5,856 nt of DNA from Quadrisphaera sp. (GTDB lineage Bacteria; Actinomycetota; Actinomycetes; Actinomycetales; Quadrisphaeraceae), in assembly GCA_029258695.1 (NCBI GenBank), contig JARIBR010000053.1:1-5856 (forward strand), in the 5' to 3' direction. Positions 1 through 5,211 of the stretch are shown here, in pieces. The position numbers and the translations under genes are program-made. The notes under the pieces are model-generated. The model did no database searches, had not been told where the DNA came from, and saw only the letters and a list, made by a program, of their open reading frames with translations. Position 1 is the first letter of the stretch. Each line of letters begins with the position of its first letter.

Positions 1-41
1 TTCTAATCTGTTGGCCGCTGGTTCGAATCCAGCCGGGGGCG
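1..41 (+). tRNA. tRNA-Arg (anticodon TCT), 3' half only
   Basis: This is the 3' half of a tRNA whose 5' half lies left of the window. Base 1 is the invariant T33, and the anticodon TCT is at 2-4, followed by AA. The 3' strand of the anticodon stem is 7-11 and a 5-nt variable loop is 12-16. The T arm is GCTGG/TTCGAAT/CCAGC at 17-33, the acceptor 3' strand CGGGGGC is at 34-40, and the discriminator G is at 41. The TTCTAA loop and CGGGGGC acceptor fit the arginine isoacceptor that reads AGA. CCA is not cleanly encoded, because the next bases are CCCA. The D arm and 5' acceptor cannot be checked. Confidence 0.88.
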
Positions 42-61
42 CCCAGCACCACACACGTCTC

Positions 62-99
62 ATCCGTTGGCCGCTGGTTCGCATCCAGCCGGGGGCGCC
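62..99 (+). repeat. Duplicated 3' end of tRNA-Arg (tRNA fragment)
   Basis: Bases 62-99 repeat 6-43 with 36 of 38 positions identical, the differences being at 9/65 and 26/82. The copy starts in the anticodon loop and includes the T arm, acceptor 3' strand, discriminator and CC, but has no anticodon or 5' half, so it cannot be a functional tRNA. One change puts C for A in the T loop (GTTCGCATCC), which breaks the conserved T-loop sequence. The last nine bases, GGGGGCGCC, occur once more at 100-108. Duplicated tRNA 3' ends are typical of attachment sites of tRNA-targeting integrases. No integrase gene is present, so this is a scar or a simple tandem duplication. Confidence 0.85.
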
Positions 100-110
100 G
101 GGGGCGCCGA

Positions 111-126
111 TGAGACAGACGTCTCA
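111..126. promoter_or_regulatory. Palindrome at the antiporter 5' end, possible operator
   Basis: TGAGAC-AGAC-GTCTCA is a perfect 6-bp inverted repeat around four bases, and its core AGACGTCT (117-124) is itself palindromic. It lies just upstream of the most plausible starts of the NhaP-type antiporter gene. The left part, GATGAGAC (109-116), is also an inverted copy of GTCTCATC at 57-64, so the second tRNA fragment is bracketed by 8-bp inverted repeats. It could be an operator for a dimeric repressor or a weak hairpin behind the tRNA. There is no T-tract. The function is inferred from symmetry and position only. Confidence 0.35.
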
Positions 127-130
127 CCGG

Positions 131-1456
131 ATGGTCGAGCGACCAGGCGCGCTGCGGGGGAGCATGCTCGCCGTGCTCCCTTTCGTCATCTTCACCGTGG
201 CGGGGTTCAGCGCCCTCCTGGCGGCGATGCTGCCCAGGTTCCTCGACGGCCGCTCCCTCAGCGTCCCCCTGGTGTTCCTGCTCCTGGGCGTGGGCCTCGG
301 CCTCGTCCCCGGCCTGCCCGACGTCGACCCCCTCGAGCGCGGCCCGCTCGTCGAGCACCTCACCGAGGTGGTGGTGATCATCGCGCTCATGGGCACGGGT
401 GTGGCGATCGACCGTCCCGTCGGCTGGCGACAGTGGGCGTCCGCCTGGCGGCTGATCGCGATCGCCATGCCGTTGACGATCGCCCTGGTCGCCGTCACCG
501 GCAGCGTGATCGGCGGTCTCCCGCTGGCCGCCGCCGTGCTGCTGGGGGCCGTGATGGCCCCGACCGATCCCGTGCTGGCCGGGGACGTCCAGGTCGGCGG
601 GCCCAGCGAGCGCACGCAGGAGGCCGAGGCGCGCTTCGCCATCACCGCGGAGGCAGGGCTCAACGACGGGGCCGCCTTTCCCGCCGTCTACCTCGCCATC
701 GCCCTGGCGACCGCCGGCGGGTGGGGCACCTGGCTGGGTGGGTGGCTCCTCGTCGACGTGGTGCTGCGCGTGGTGGTCGGCATCGTCGTCGGGCTGGTCC
801 TCGGCAGGGGTCTCGGGTGGCTGTTCTTCCGTGCGAGGGCGAGCTCGCTGCGTCTGTCCGAGGGGCTCGACGGCTTCACGGCCCTGGCGGTCACCTTCCT
901 CGCCTACGGGATCACCCAGCTGGCCTCCGGCTACGGCTTCGTGGCCGTCTTCGTCGCCGCGTGCGCGATCCGCTCGTCCGAACGCTCCCACGGCGCCCAC
1001 CAGGTCGCCCACCGCTTCGTCGAGCAGGTCGAGCGCATGCTCACCGCCTGGCTGGTGCTCCTGCTCGGCGTGGCCATCGCCGACGGCCTGCTCGCGGAGC
1101 TCAGCTGGGGGCTCGCCGCCGTCGGGGTGCTGTTGATCTTCGTGATCCGCCCCGTGGTGGGGTGGCTCAGCCTGCTCGGCACCGCCGGCGGGCCGCGTGA
1201 ACGTTTCGTCATCGCCTTCTTCGGCGTCCGAGGGATCGGGTCGCTGTACTACCTCGCGTACGCCCTGGAGAACGCCGAGCTCCCCGGTCCGCCGCTGTGG
1301 TCCGCCGTCGGGTTCACCGTCGCTCTCTCCGTGGTGGTCCACGGGGCGACCGCGACACCCGTGGTGCGCTGGCTCGACGCCACGCGCCAGCGGTGGTGGG
1401 CCGAGCACCGCACCCCAGGCCCCGACGGCGGTGCGGTCGAGGACGTCCGGATGTAA
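131..1456 (+). CDS. NhaP-type (CPA1) cation:proton antiporter
   Basis: This is an inner-membrane secondary transporter exchanging Na+ (possibly K+) for H+. From ATG 131 it is 441 aa with about a dozen hydrophobic segments, close to the usual CPA1/NhaP length. Family landmarks are APTDPVLA near residues 143-150, the GLNDG motif at 176-180 whose Asn-Asp pair binds the ion and proton in this family, and FFGVRGIGSLYYL at 363-375 with the conserved Arg. The C-terminal tail is short and hydrophilic, with no regulatory domain. The start is uncertain. ATG 110 would add residues using rare AGA and TCT codons and no ribosome-binding site, ATG 164 has GGGGAG only one base away, and GTG 173 has that motif at about ten bases. 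Coding-like codon use is clear from 164 onward. It converges with nhaA, 49 bp apart. The family is firm, the ion specificity is not. Confidence 0.9.
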   Translation: MVERPGALRGSMLAVLPFVIFTVAGFSALLAAMLPRFLDGRSLSVPLVFLLLGVGLGLVPGLPDVDPLERGPLVEHLTEVVVIIALMGTGVAIDRPVGWRQWASAWRLIAIAMPLTIALVAVTGSVIGGLPLAAAVLLGAVMAPTDPVLAGDVQVGGPSERTQEAEARFAITAEAGLNDGAAFPAVYLAIALATAGGWGTWLGGWLLVDVVLRVVVGIVVGLVLGRGLGWLFFRARASSLRLSEGLDGFTALAVTFLAYGITQLASGYGFVAVFVAACAIRSSERSHGAHQVAHRFVEQVERMLTAWLVLLLGVAIADGLLAELSWGLAAVGVLLIFVIRPVVGWLSLLGTAGGPRERFVIAFFGVRGIGSLYYLAYALENAELPGPPLWSAVGFTVALSVVVHGATATPVVRWLDATRQRWWAEHRTPGPDGGAVEDVRM

Positions 1457-1485
1457 CGGGGGGCAGCGCGGACGTCGTCACGCTC

Positions 1486-1504
1486 GCCCGGTGCTGCGGG
1501 CACC
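1486..1504. terminator. Weak hairpin between convergent antiporter genes
   Basis: The 49 bases between the two convergent stop codons contain two mutually exclusive 5-bp stems: GCCCG/CGGGC (1486-1490 with 1497-1501) and GGTGC/GCACC (1490-1494 with 1500-1504). Either could be a short bidirectional terminator serving both genes. There is no T-run on either strand and the stems are short, so the call rests mainly on position. Confidence 0.25.
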
Positions 1505-1505
1505 C

Positions 1506-2858
1506 TCACCCTTGCGGAGCGTCGCCCTCGTCGACGTCAGGGATGCGCTCCGCGACGGTGTCGGCCTTCTCCGTATCCCAGATCCGCCGGTAGGTCCGGT
1601 TGCGCGCGCGCAGGAGCACGGTGGCGATCAGCGCCGCGGTCACCGAGCCGACGAGCACCCCGATCTTCACGTGCTCGTCCTGCTCGCTGCCGTGGCCGAA
1701 CGCCAGCTCACCGATGAGCAGGGAGACCGTGAACCCGATCCCCGCCAGCATCGACACCCCGAGGACGTCCCACCAGGACAGGTCGTCCGCCAGCCGGGCG
1801 TGCGTGAAGCGGGCGACGAGCGCGGCCGCGCCGAGGACCCCGACGATCTTGCCGACGACCAGCGCGATGGCGATGCCCTGGGCGACGGGGTCGCTGAGGG
1901 ACTCCACGAGCCCGGAGACCCCGCCGATGGCGACGCCGGCCGCGAACAGCGCGAACAGCGGGACGGCGACCCCGGAGGAGACGGGCCGCCACACGTGCTC
2001 CAGGTGCTCGGCGAGGCTGTGGACCCCGTGGGAGCCGGCGTGGGCGGCGTCGTGCCCGGCTGCCTCGTCTCGAGCGGTACGACGAGCCACCCGCTCCTCG
2101 TCGCGGCGGTTCGTCAGCGCGGGCACCGTGAAGCCGAGCAGCACCCCGGCGACCGTGGCGTGGACCCCGGAGGCGTGCACCAGCAGCCACGCGGCCAGGG
2201 CCAGCGGGAGCAGCAGCCACCACGCGGTGATCCGTCGCTGGACGAGGAGCCCGAACAGCGCCAGCGGCACGAGAGCCAGGAGGAGGGGGACCACCTCGAG
2301 CTCCTCGGTGTAGAAGATCGCGATGATGGTGATCGCCAGCAGGTCGTCGACCACGGCGAGCGTCAGCAGGAAGGTGCGCAGCGCCGTCGGCAGGTGGGTG
2401 GAGATCACCGCGAGGACCGCGAGGGCGAAGGCGATGTCGGTGGCGGTGGGGATCGCCCAGCCGCGCAGCGCGTCACCGCCGGTATCGAGGTTCCAGAGCG
2501 TGTAGATGATCGCGGGCACCGCCATGCCGCCGACCGCGGCCGCGACGGGCATGGCTGCGCGGCGAGGGTCCCTCAGCTCACCGGCGACGAAGAAGAAGAT
2601 CGCGAGCAGGCCGTCGGCGGTCCACTCCGCCACGCTGAGGTGCGCGGAGAGGACCCGCGGGCCGAGCTCGAAGTCGCGCAGGGCGACGTAGGCGTCCGCC
2701 AGCGGCGTGTTCACCCAGACGAGCGCGACGACGGTGGCGGCGAGCAGCAGCAGCCCCCCGACCGTCTCGGCGCGCAGCACCTCGGCCACGAAACGGGCGT
2801 CCGTGTACGAGCCGCGACCGAACAGCTGGCGGCGGGTGGGCGTCGACGGCGTCATCAT
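1506..2858 (-). CDS. nhaA: Na+/H+ antiporter NhaA with 10-residue internal deletion
   Basis: NhaA imports two H+ per Na+ expelled across the inner membrane. The 450-aa product has the family landmarks: [10 protein letters not shown] (137-146, Asp141 = E. coli Asp133), VVDDLLAI (169-176, Asp171/Asp172 = the ion-binding Asp163/Asp164), VVGKIVGV (Lys337, probably E. coli Lys300) and [10 protein letters not shown]. Between FFFVAG (88-93) and ELRDPRR (94-100) the family segment GLELKRE..xG is missing. Aligned to E. coli, residues 77-86 are absent, including pH-response residues Glu78, Arg81 and Glu82. The frame stays open. Residues 248-290 form a longer, His-rich loop. ATG 2858 or 2855 are both possible starts; AGGG lies six bases upstream of 2858, and TAGGGT could instead be a leaderless -10. 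The gene follows prsW by 18 bases, so cotranscription is likely. Identity is certain, but normal activity is doubtful. Confidence 0.93.
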   Translation of the reverse strand: MMTPSTPTRRQLFGRGSYTDARFVAEVLRAETVGGLLLLAATVVALVWVNTPLADAYVALRDFELGPRVLSAHLSVAEWTADGLLAIFFFVAGELRDPRRAAMPVAAAVGGMAVPAIIYTLWNLDTGGDALRGWAIPTATDIAFALAVLAVISTHLPTALRTFLLTLAVVDDLLAITIIAIFYTEELEVVPLLLALVPLALFGLLVQRRITAWWLLLPLALAAWLLVHASGVHATVAGVLLGFTVPALTNRRDEERVARRTARDEAAGHDAAHAGSHGVHSLAEHLEHVWRPVSSGVAVPLFALFAAGVAIGGVSGLVESLSDPVAQGIAIALVVGKIVGVLGAAALVARFTHARLADDLSWWDVLGVSMLAGIGFTVSLLIGELAFGHGSEQDEHVKIGVLVGSVTAALIATVLLRARNRTYRRIWDTEKADTVAERIPDVDEGDAPQG

Positions 2859-2863
2859 GGCGA

Positions 2864-2869
2864 ACCCTA
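2864..2869 (-). promoter_or_regulatory. Possible leaderless -10 element of nhaA
   Basis: Read leftward, TAGGGT fits TANNNT and ends five bases before ATG 2858 (eight before ATG 2855). That spacing would put the transcript start at or beside the start codon. The same bases include AGGG, which could act as a ribosome-binding site if the gene is read from the upstream protease promoter. I see no convincing -35. The two readings cannot be separated from sequence alone. Confidence 0.35.
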
Positions 2870-2876
2870 GCGACGA

Positions 2877-4214
2877 TCAGCGCCGACCCGGTGCGCCCGA
2901 GAGCGGTCCGACGGAGGGTGCTGGGCCCTGGCGGTCGAGCGCTGGTCCCTGGGGCACCCCGGGCTCGACGACCCGGGGCAGGAACCGGGGCCGCAGGTGC
3001 CACATGGTCGCGAGGGTGGCCAGCTCGACCTGGGCGGCGTCGGGCTCCGCGATCCCGGCCACCATGCGCCGGCGCAGGAAGGCGAGCTCGGTGCCGCGCT
3101 CCTGGAAGGCCTCCATGGCCGCGCCGGCGTCCTCCCCCAGCGTGCGCCGGGCCCAGTCGCGGGCGCGCGCCCCCTCGTGCAGGGAGGAGAGCAACGTGAC
3201 CGCCGCGGGGGTGAACCAGCCACCACCGGCGTAGGCCTGCAGGTGGCGCGCCAGCACCCGCCCCTCGCGACGGCGGGCGAGGACGGCGAACACGACGGCG
3301 CCGGCGAAGATCGGCACCTGCACCAGCACGTACCCGCCGAGCAGGCCCGCCGGCCCCAGGGACGCCGCACCGTTCCACGCGGCGTGGAGGAGGACGGCCA
3401 CGGACCAGCCCGCCAGCGGCGCGAGCAGCCGCAGCGCCCACGAGCGGTGCGAGACCGCCAGGCCGAGACCGATGCCGGTCGCGGCGGTGAACAGCGGGTG
3501 GGCGAAGGGCGAGAAGAGGCAGCGGACCACGAAGGTCGCGGTCAGCGCGCCGGCGCCCTCCTCGGAGAAGGCCACGCCCAGGTAGAGGATGTTCTCGACG
3601 AAGGCGAAGCCGATGCCCACCATCCCGGCGTAGACGATGCCGTCCACGACCCCGTCGACGGTGCGGCGACGCCACAGCACCACGACGAGGACGCCGAGCC
3701 CCTTCATGCTCTCCTCGACCAGGGGGGCGACCACCACCGCCGTGGCGTCGGGTGGCCCGCCGACCTGGCTGATGACGACGTCCGCCCCGGTGTTGACCAC
3801 CAGGGACACCAGGGTCGCGACCGCAGCGCCCCACGCGAACGCGAAGCCGAGGGAGAGCGCCGGCTCGGCCTCGTAGCGGTCGAGCCACAGCAGCGCCGCG
3901 ACCACGGCGGTCGCCGGGAGGACCGCGAGCGCTCCGCCGAGCGCGAACCCGGCCAGCCCGGTCTCCAGCCCGATGGCCAGCAGCGTCAGGCTCCCGGCGC
4001 CCAGCAGCAGCAGCCCGGCGACCACGGCGGCGATCAGGCGCAGCGTGGACCGGCGCTGGGAGCGCAGCGGGGTCGCCGGCGGCGGCGGCGCGGCGGCGCG
4101 CTGGCCCGCGCGCGGGTCCGGCGATGCGCCGAGGTCCGGTGACGAGCCCCGGTCCGGTGACGAGCGCAGGTCCGGTGACGAGCGCAGGTCCGGTGGTGGC
4201 GCGCCGGCTGACAT
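2877..4214 (-). CDS. PrsW family intramembrane protease
   Basis: This is a polytopic membrane protease. In Bacillus subtilis, PrsW cuts the anti-sigma factor RsiW in response to envelope stress; the substrate here is unknown. The 445-aa product shows the family signatures: LDRYEAEP (111-118), the EExxK motif VEESMKG (Glu167, Glu168, Lys171), FAFVEN (203-208, Glu207), HPLF (His239) and HAAWNG (His277, Asn281). About eight or nine hydrophobic segments span residues 58-315. The first 57 residues are hydrophilic, with hexapeptide repeats and a proline run. Residues 316-445 form a hydrophilic C-terminal domain. ATG 4214 is preferred because TACCCT lies seven bases upstream. The open frame extends further only over orn antisense sequence, and GTG 4232 is a lesser alternative. 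No anti-sigma factor gene is in the window. nhaA follows after 18 bases. Confidence 0.9.
   Translation of the reverse strand: MSAGAPPPDLRSSPDLRSSPDRGSSPDLGASPDPRAGQRAAAPPPPATPLRSQRRSTLRLIAAVVAGLLLLGAGSLTLLAIGLETGLAGFALGGALAVLPATAVVAALLWLDRYEAEPALSLGFAFAWGAAVATLVSLVVNTGADVVISQVGGPPDATAVVVAPLVEESMKGLGVLVVVLWRRRTVDGVVDGIVYAGMVGIGFAFVENILYLGVAFSEEGAGALTATFVVRCLFSPFAHPLFTAATGIGLGLAVSHRSWALRLLAPLAGWSVAVLLHAAWNGAASLGPAGLLGGYVLVQVPIFAGAVVFAVLARRREGRVLARHLQAYAGGGWFTPAAVTLLSSLHEGARARDWARRTLGEDAGAAMEAFQERGTELAFLRRRMVAGIAEPDAAQVELATLATMWHLRPRFLPRVVEPGVPQGPALDRQGPAPSVGPLSGAPGRR
4115..4204 (-). repeat. 18-bp tandem repeats encoding SSPDLR-like hexapeptides
   Basis: Five units begin with GGTCCGG at 4115, 4133, 4151, 4169 and 4187, a period of exactly 18 bases. 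The units at 4151-4168 and 4169-4186 are identical, 4133-4150 differs at the last three bases, and the outer ones are degenerate. In the protease frame they encode RSSPDL, RSSPDR, GSSPDL and GASPDP variants at about residues 8-36. Because the period is a multiple of three, changes in copy number would not shift the frame. The low-complexity Ser/Pro/Asp/Arg stretch is probably a disordered cytoplasmic tail. Confidence 0.85.
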
Positions 4215-4221
4215 GGCCGCG

Positions 4222-4227
4222 AGGGTA
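4222..4227 (-). promoter_or_regulatory. -10 element of the PrsW-family gene, leaderless type
   Basis: Read leftward, TACCCT matches TANNNT and is separated from ATG 4214 by seven bases, which would start the mRNA at the initiation codon. No ribosome-binding site precedes the ATG, which agrees with a leaderless transcript. A recognisable -35 is lacking. It lies in the 79-bp divergent region shared with the orn promoter. Confidence 0.5.
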
Positions 4228-4280
4228 GCCACCGGGGCCGACGTCGCCGCGACATCACGGCGCGCTCGCGCGCCGCCACC

Positions 4281-4286
4281 TATGCT
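4281..4286 (+). promoter_or_regulatory. -10 element of orn, leaderless type
   Basis: TATGCT is a good TANNNT -10 and is followed by exactly seven bases before ATG 4294. The seven bases are GC-only and contain no Shine-Dalgarno sequence. This is the classic leaderless layout of actinobacterial genes, and the mirror image of the one on the opposite strand for the PrsW-family gene. The -35 region is not convincing. Confidence 0.6.
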
Positions 4287-4293
4287 CGCGCCC

Positions 4294-4905
4294 ATGCCTG
4301 CTGCTGGAGCGTCCGACCGCATCGTCTGGGTGGACTGCGAGATGACCGGTCTCGATCTCGGCGCTGATGCGCTCATCGAGGTGGCGGCGCTCATCACCGA
4401 CTCCGACCTCACCGTCCTCGACGAGGGCATCGACGTCGTCATCCGGCCCCCCGACGAGGCGCTGGAGCAGATGCACGACGTGGTGCGCACGATGCACACC
4501 ACGTCCGGCCTGCTCGACGAGCTGGCGGACGGCATGTCCATGGAGCAGGCGCAGCGCGCCGTCCTGGACCACGTGCGGAAGTACGTGCCGGAGCCGCGCA
4601 AGGCCCCGCTGGCCGGCAACTCCGTGGGGACCGACAAGAACTTCCTCGTGCGCGACATGCCGGACCTCGACGCCCACCTGCACTACCGGATCATCGACGT
4701 CTCCTCCATCAAGGAGCTCTCGAGGCGCTGGTTCCCCCGGGCCTACTACGCCTCGCCGGCCAAGGCGGGCGGGCACCGGGCGCTGGCGGACATCAAGGAG
4801 TCCATCGTCGAGCTGAAGTACTACCGTCAGGCCGTCTTCGTGCCCGCCCCCGGGCCGGACTCCGAGACCGCCCGCGCCGCCGCCGCAGCGGCCACCGCCG
4901 GCTGA
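4294..4905 (+). CDS. orn: Oligoribonuclease (3'-5' exoribonuclease)
   Basis: Orn degrades the shortest RNAs, chiefly dinucleotides, to mononucleotides in the cytoplasm. It finishes mRNA decay and clears pGpG, the breakdown product of cyclic di-GMP. The 203-aa product is a full-length DEDDh exonuclease. Exo I is WVDCEMTGL with Asp14 and Glu16, Exo II is GNSVGTDKNFL with Asp114, and Exo III is GHRALADIKESI with His161 and Asp166. These match E. coli Asp12, Glu14, Asp112, His158 and Asp163 in order and spacing. It ends in an Ala-rich tail (about 194-203). ATG 4294 is chosen from the -10 seven bases upstream and because homologues start just before the Exo I strand. The gene is followed by a hairpin and then tRNA-His. 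Nothing is missing from the catalytic set. Confidence 0.97.
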   Translation: MPAAGASDRIVWVDCEMTGLDLGADALIEVAALITDSDLTVLDEGIDVVIRPPDEALEQMHDVVRTMHTTSGLLDELADGMSMEQAQRAVLDHVRKYVPEPRKAPLAGNSVGTDKNFLVRDMPDLDAHLHYRIIDVSSIKELSRRWFPRAYYASPAKAGGHRALADIKESIVELKYYRQAVFVPAPGPDSETARAAAAAATAG

Positions 4906-4912
4906 GCCGCCC

Positions 4913-4945
4913 GTCCCGGTCGACCGCCCGGCGGGAGGACCGGAC
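4913..4945 (+). terminator. Hairpin terminator after orn
   Basis: Starting eight bases after the orn stop, GTCC (4913-4916) and GGTC (4918-4921) can pair with GACC (4938-4941) and GGAC (4942-4945), with one bulged C. An inner stem, CCGC/GCGG (4924-4927 with 4931-4934), closes a CCG loop across a small purine internal loop. It is GC-rich and has no T-run, as is common for actinobacterial terminators. It would separate orn from the tRNA gene. Confidence 0.55.
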
Positions 4946-4973
4946 ACGGTGCTCGCCGGCGAGGCGGGCCGGG

Positions 4974-4979
4974 TAGCAT
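4974..4979 (+). promoter_or_regulatory. Possible -10 element of tRNA-His
   Basis: TAGCAT fits TANNNT and sits 35 bases upstream of the tRNA 5' end, leaving room for a short 5' leader removed by RNase P. It follows the orn hairpin, so the tRNA probably has its own promoter. No clear TTGACA-like -35 is visible at the expected spacing. Confidence 0.4.
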
Positions 4980-5013
4980 CGCCGTGCACGCACGCCCCCG
5001 GCGTCGTGCGCAC

Positions 5014-5090
5014 GGTGGGTGTAGCTCAGCTGGTAGAGCGCCGCGTTGTGGTCGCGGATGTCGCGGGTTCAAGTCCCGTCACTCACCCCA
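5014..5090 (+). tRNA. tRNA-His (anticodon GTG)
   Basis: A complete cloverleaf can be folded. The acceptor is GTGGGTG (5015-5021) with CACTCAC (5080-5086), including one G-T pair. The D stem is GCTC/GAGC (5024-5027, 5036-5039). The anticodon stem is CCGCG/CGCGG (5041-5045, 5053-5057), with loop TTGTGGT and anticodon GTG at 5048-5050. The T arm is GCGGG/TTCAAGT/CCCGT (5063-5079). The extra G at 5014 opposite C at 5087 is the G-1:C73 pair that identifies tRNA-His to its synthetase. CCA is encoded at 5088-5090. Its place directly after orn is a known actinobacterial gene order. Confidence 0.97.
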
Positions 5091-5098
5091 GCGTCACG

Positions 5099-5143
5099 CA
5101 CGACGAAGGGGCGCGCCGGCTCACGGCGGGCCCCTTCGTCGTG
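5099..5143. terminator. Strong bidirectional hairpin terminator
   Basis: Arms 5099-5112 (CACGACGAAGGGGC) and 5130-5143 are perfect 14-bp reverse complements. The 17-base interior can form a further GCCG/CGGC stem (5115-5118 with 5124-5127) around a 5-base loop. It starts eight bases after the CCA of tRNA-His and lies 58 bases beyond the stop of the opposing dehydrogenase gene, so it can terminate both converging transcripts. A T-run is absent on both strands, but the stem is among the strongest secondary structures in the window. Confidence 0.85.
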
Positions 5144-5154
5144 ATCAGCGAGTG

Positions 5155-5211
5155 ATGCCGTCCTCAGCGGACCGTGCTGTTCTCAGCGCACCATGCCGTC
5201 TTCACCGCACC
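5155..5211. repeat. Degenerate 19-bp tandem repeats, three units
   Basis: Three head-to-tail 19-base units follow the terminator: 5155-5173, 5174-5192 and 5193-5211, consensus RTGCYGTYYTCASCGSACC. Counted by eye, units 1 and 2 share 15 of 19 bases, 2 and 3 share 14, and 1 and 3 share 16. A fainter unit in register (5136-5154, 10 of 19, including TCAGCG) overlaps the terminator's right arm. The last unit runs ten bases into the dehydrogenase gene and supplies its TGA stop. Units are directly repeated without spacers and are not palindromic, so this is not a CRISPR array. The function is unknown. Confidence 0.75.

Noticed and set aside
62..99. Second functional tRNA gene
   Set aside because: Only the 3' part is present. 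There is no acceptor 5' strand, D arm or anticodon, and the T loop is altered.
11..130. Extension of the NhaP-type antiporter reading frame back to TTG 11
   Set aside because: It would start inside the tRNA-Arg gene and translate the two tRNA 3' fragments. The extra residues are not membrane-protein-like and there is no ribosome-binding site.
1197..2870. Long rightward open frame (557 codons) opposite nhaA
   Set aside because: It is the antisense shadow of nhaA in GC-rich DNA. The product is low-complexity and rich in Gly, Arg, Asp and Gln, with no recognisable domain, while the opposite strand encodes a clear NhaA.
2578..3888. Leftward open frame (436 codons) spanning the PrsW-family and nhaA genes
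   Set aside because: It is an Arg/Gly-rich out-of-frame reading of two real genes on the same strand, with no motifs.
2997..4142. Rightward open frame (381 codons) opposite the PrsW-family gene
   Set aside because: It is an antisense shadow. Its composition is dominated by Gly, Arg, Glu, Gln and His, with no domain, and the minus strand carries all PrsW motifs.
3973..4293. N-terminal extension of the orn frame
   Set aside because: It is antisense to the protease 5' coding region and repeats. Orn homologues begin just before the Exo I motif, at ATG 4294.
4215..4658. N-terminal extension of the PrsW-family frame to 4658
   Set aside because: It runs antisense through orn, which has a full catalytic motif set. 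The -10 seven bases before ATG 4214 gives a sound start.
5155..5211. CRISPR array at the 19-bp repeats, or at the 18-bp repeats 4115-4204
   Set aside because: Units are contiguous without spacers, and the 18-bp set is inside a coding region. No cas genes are present.
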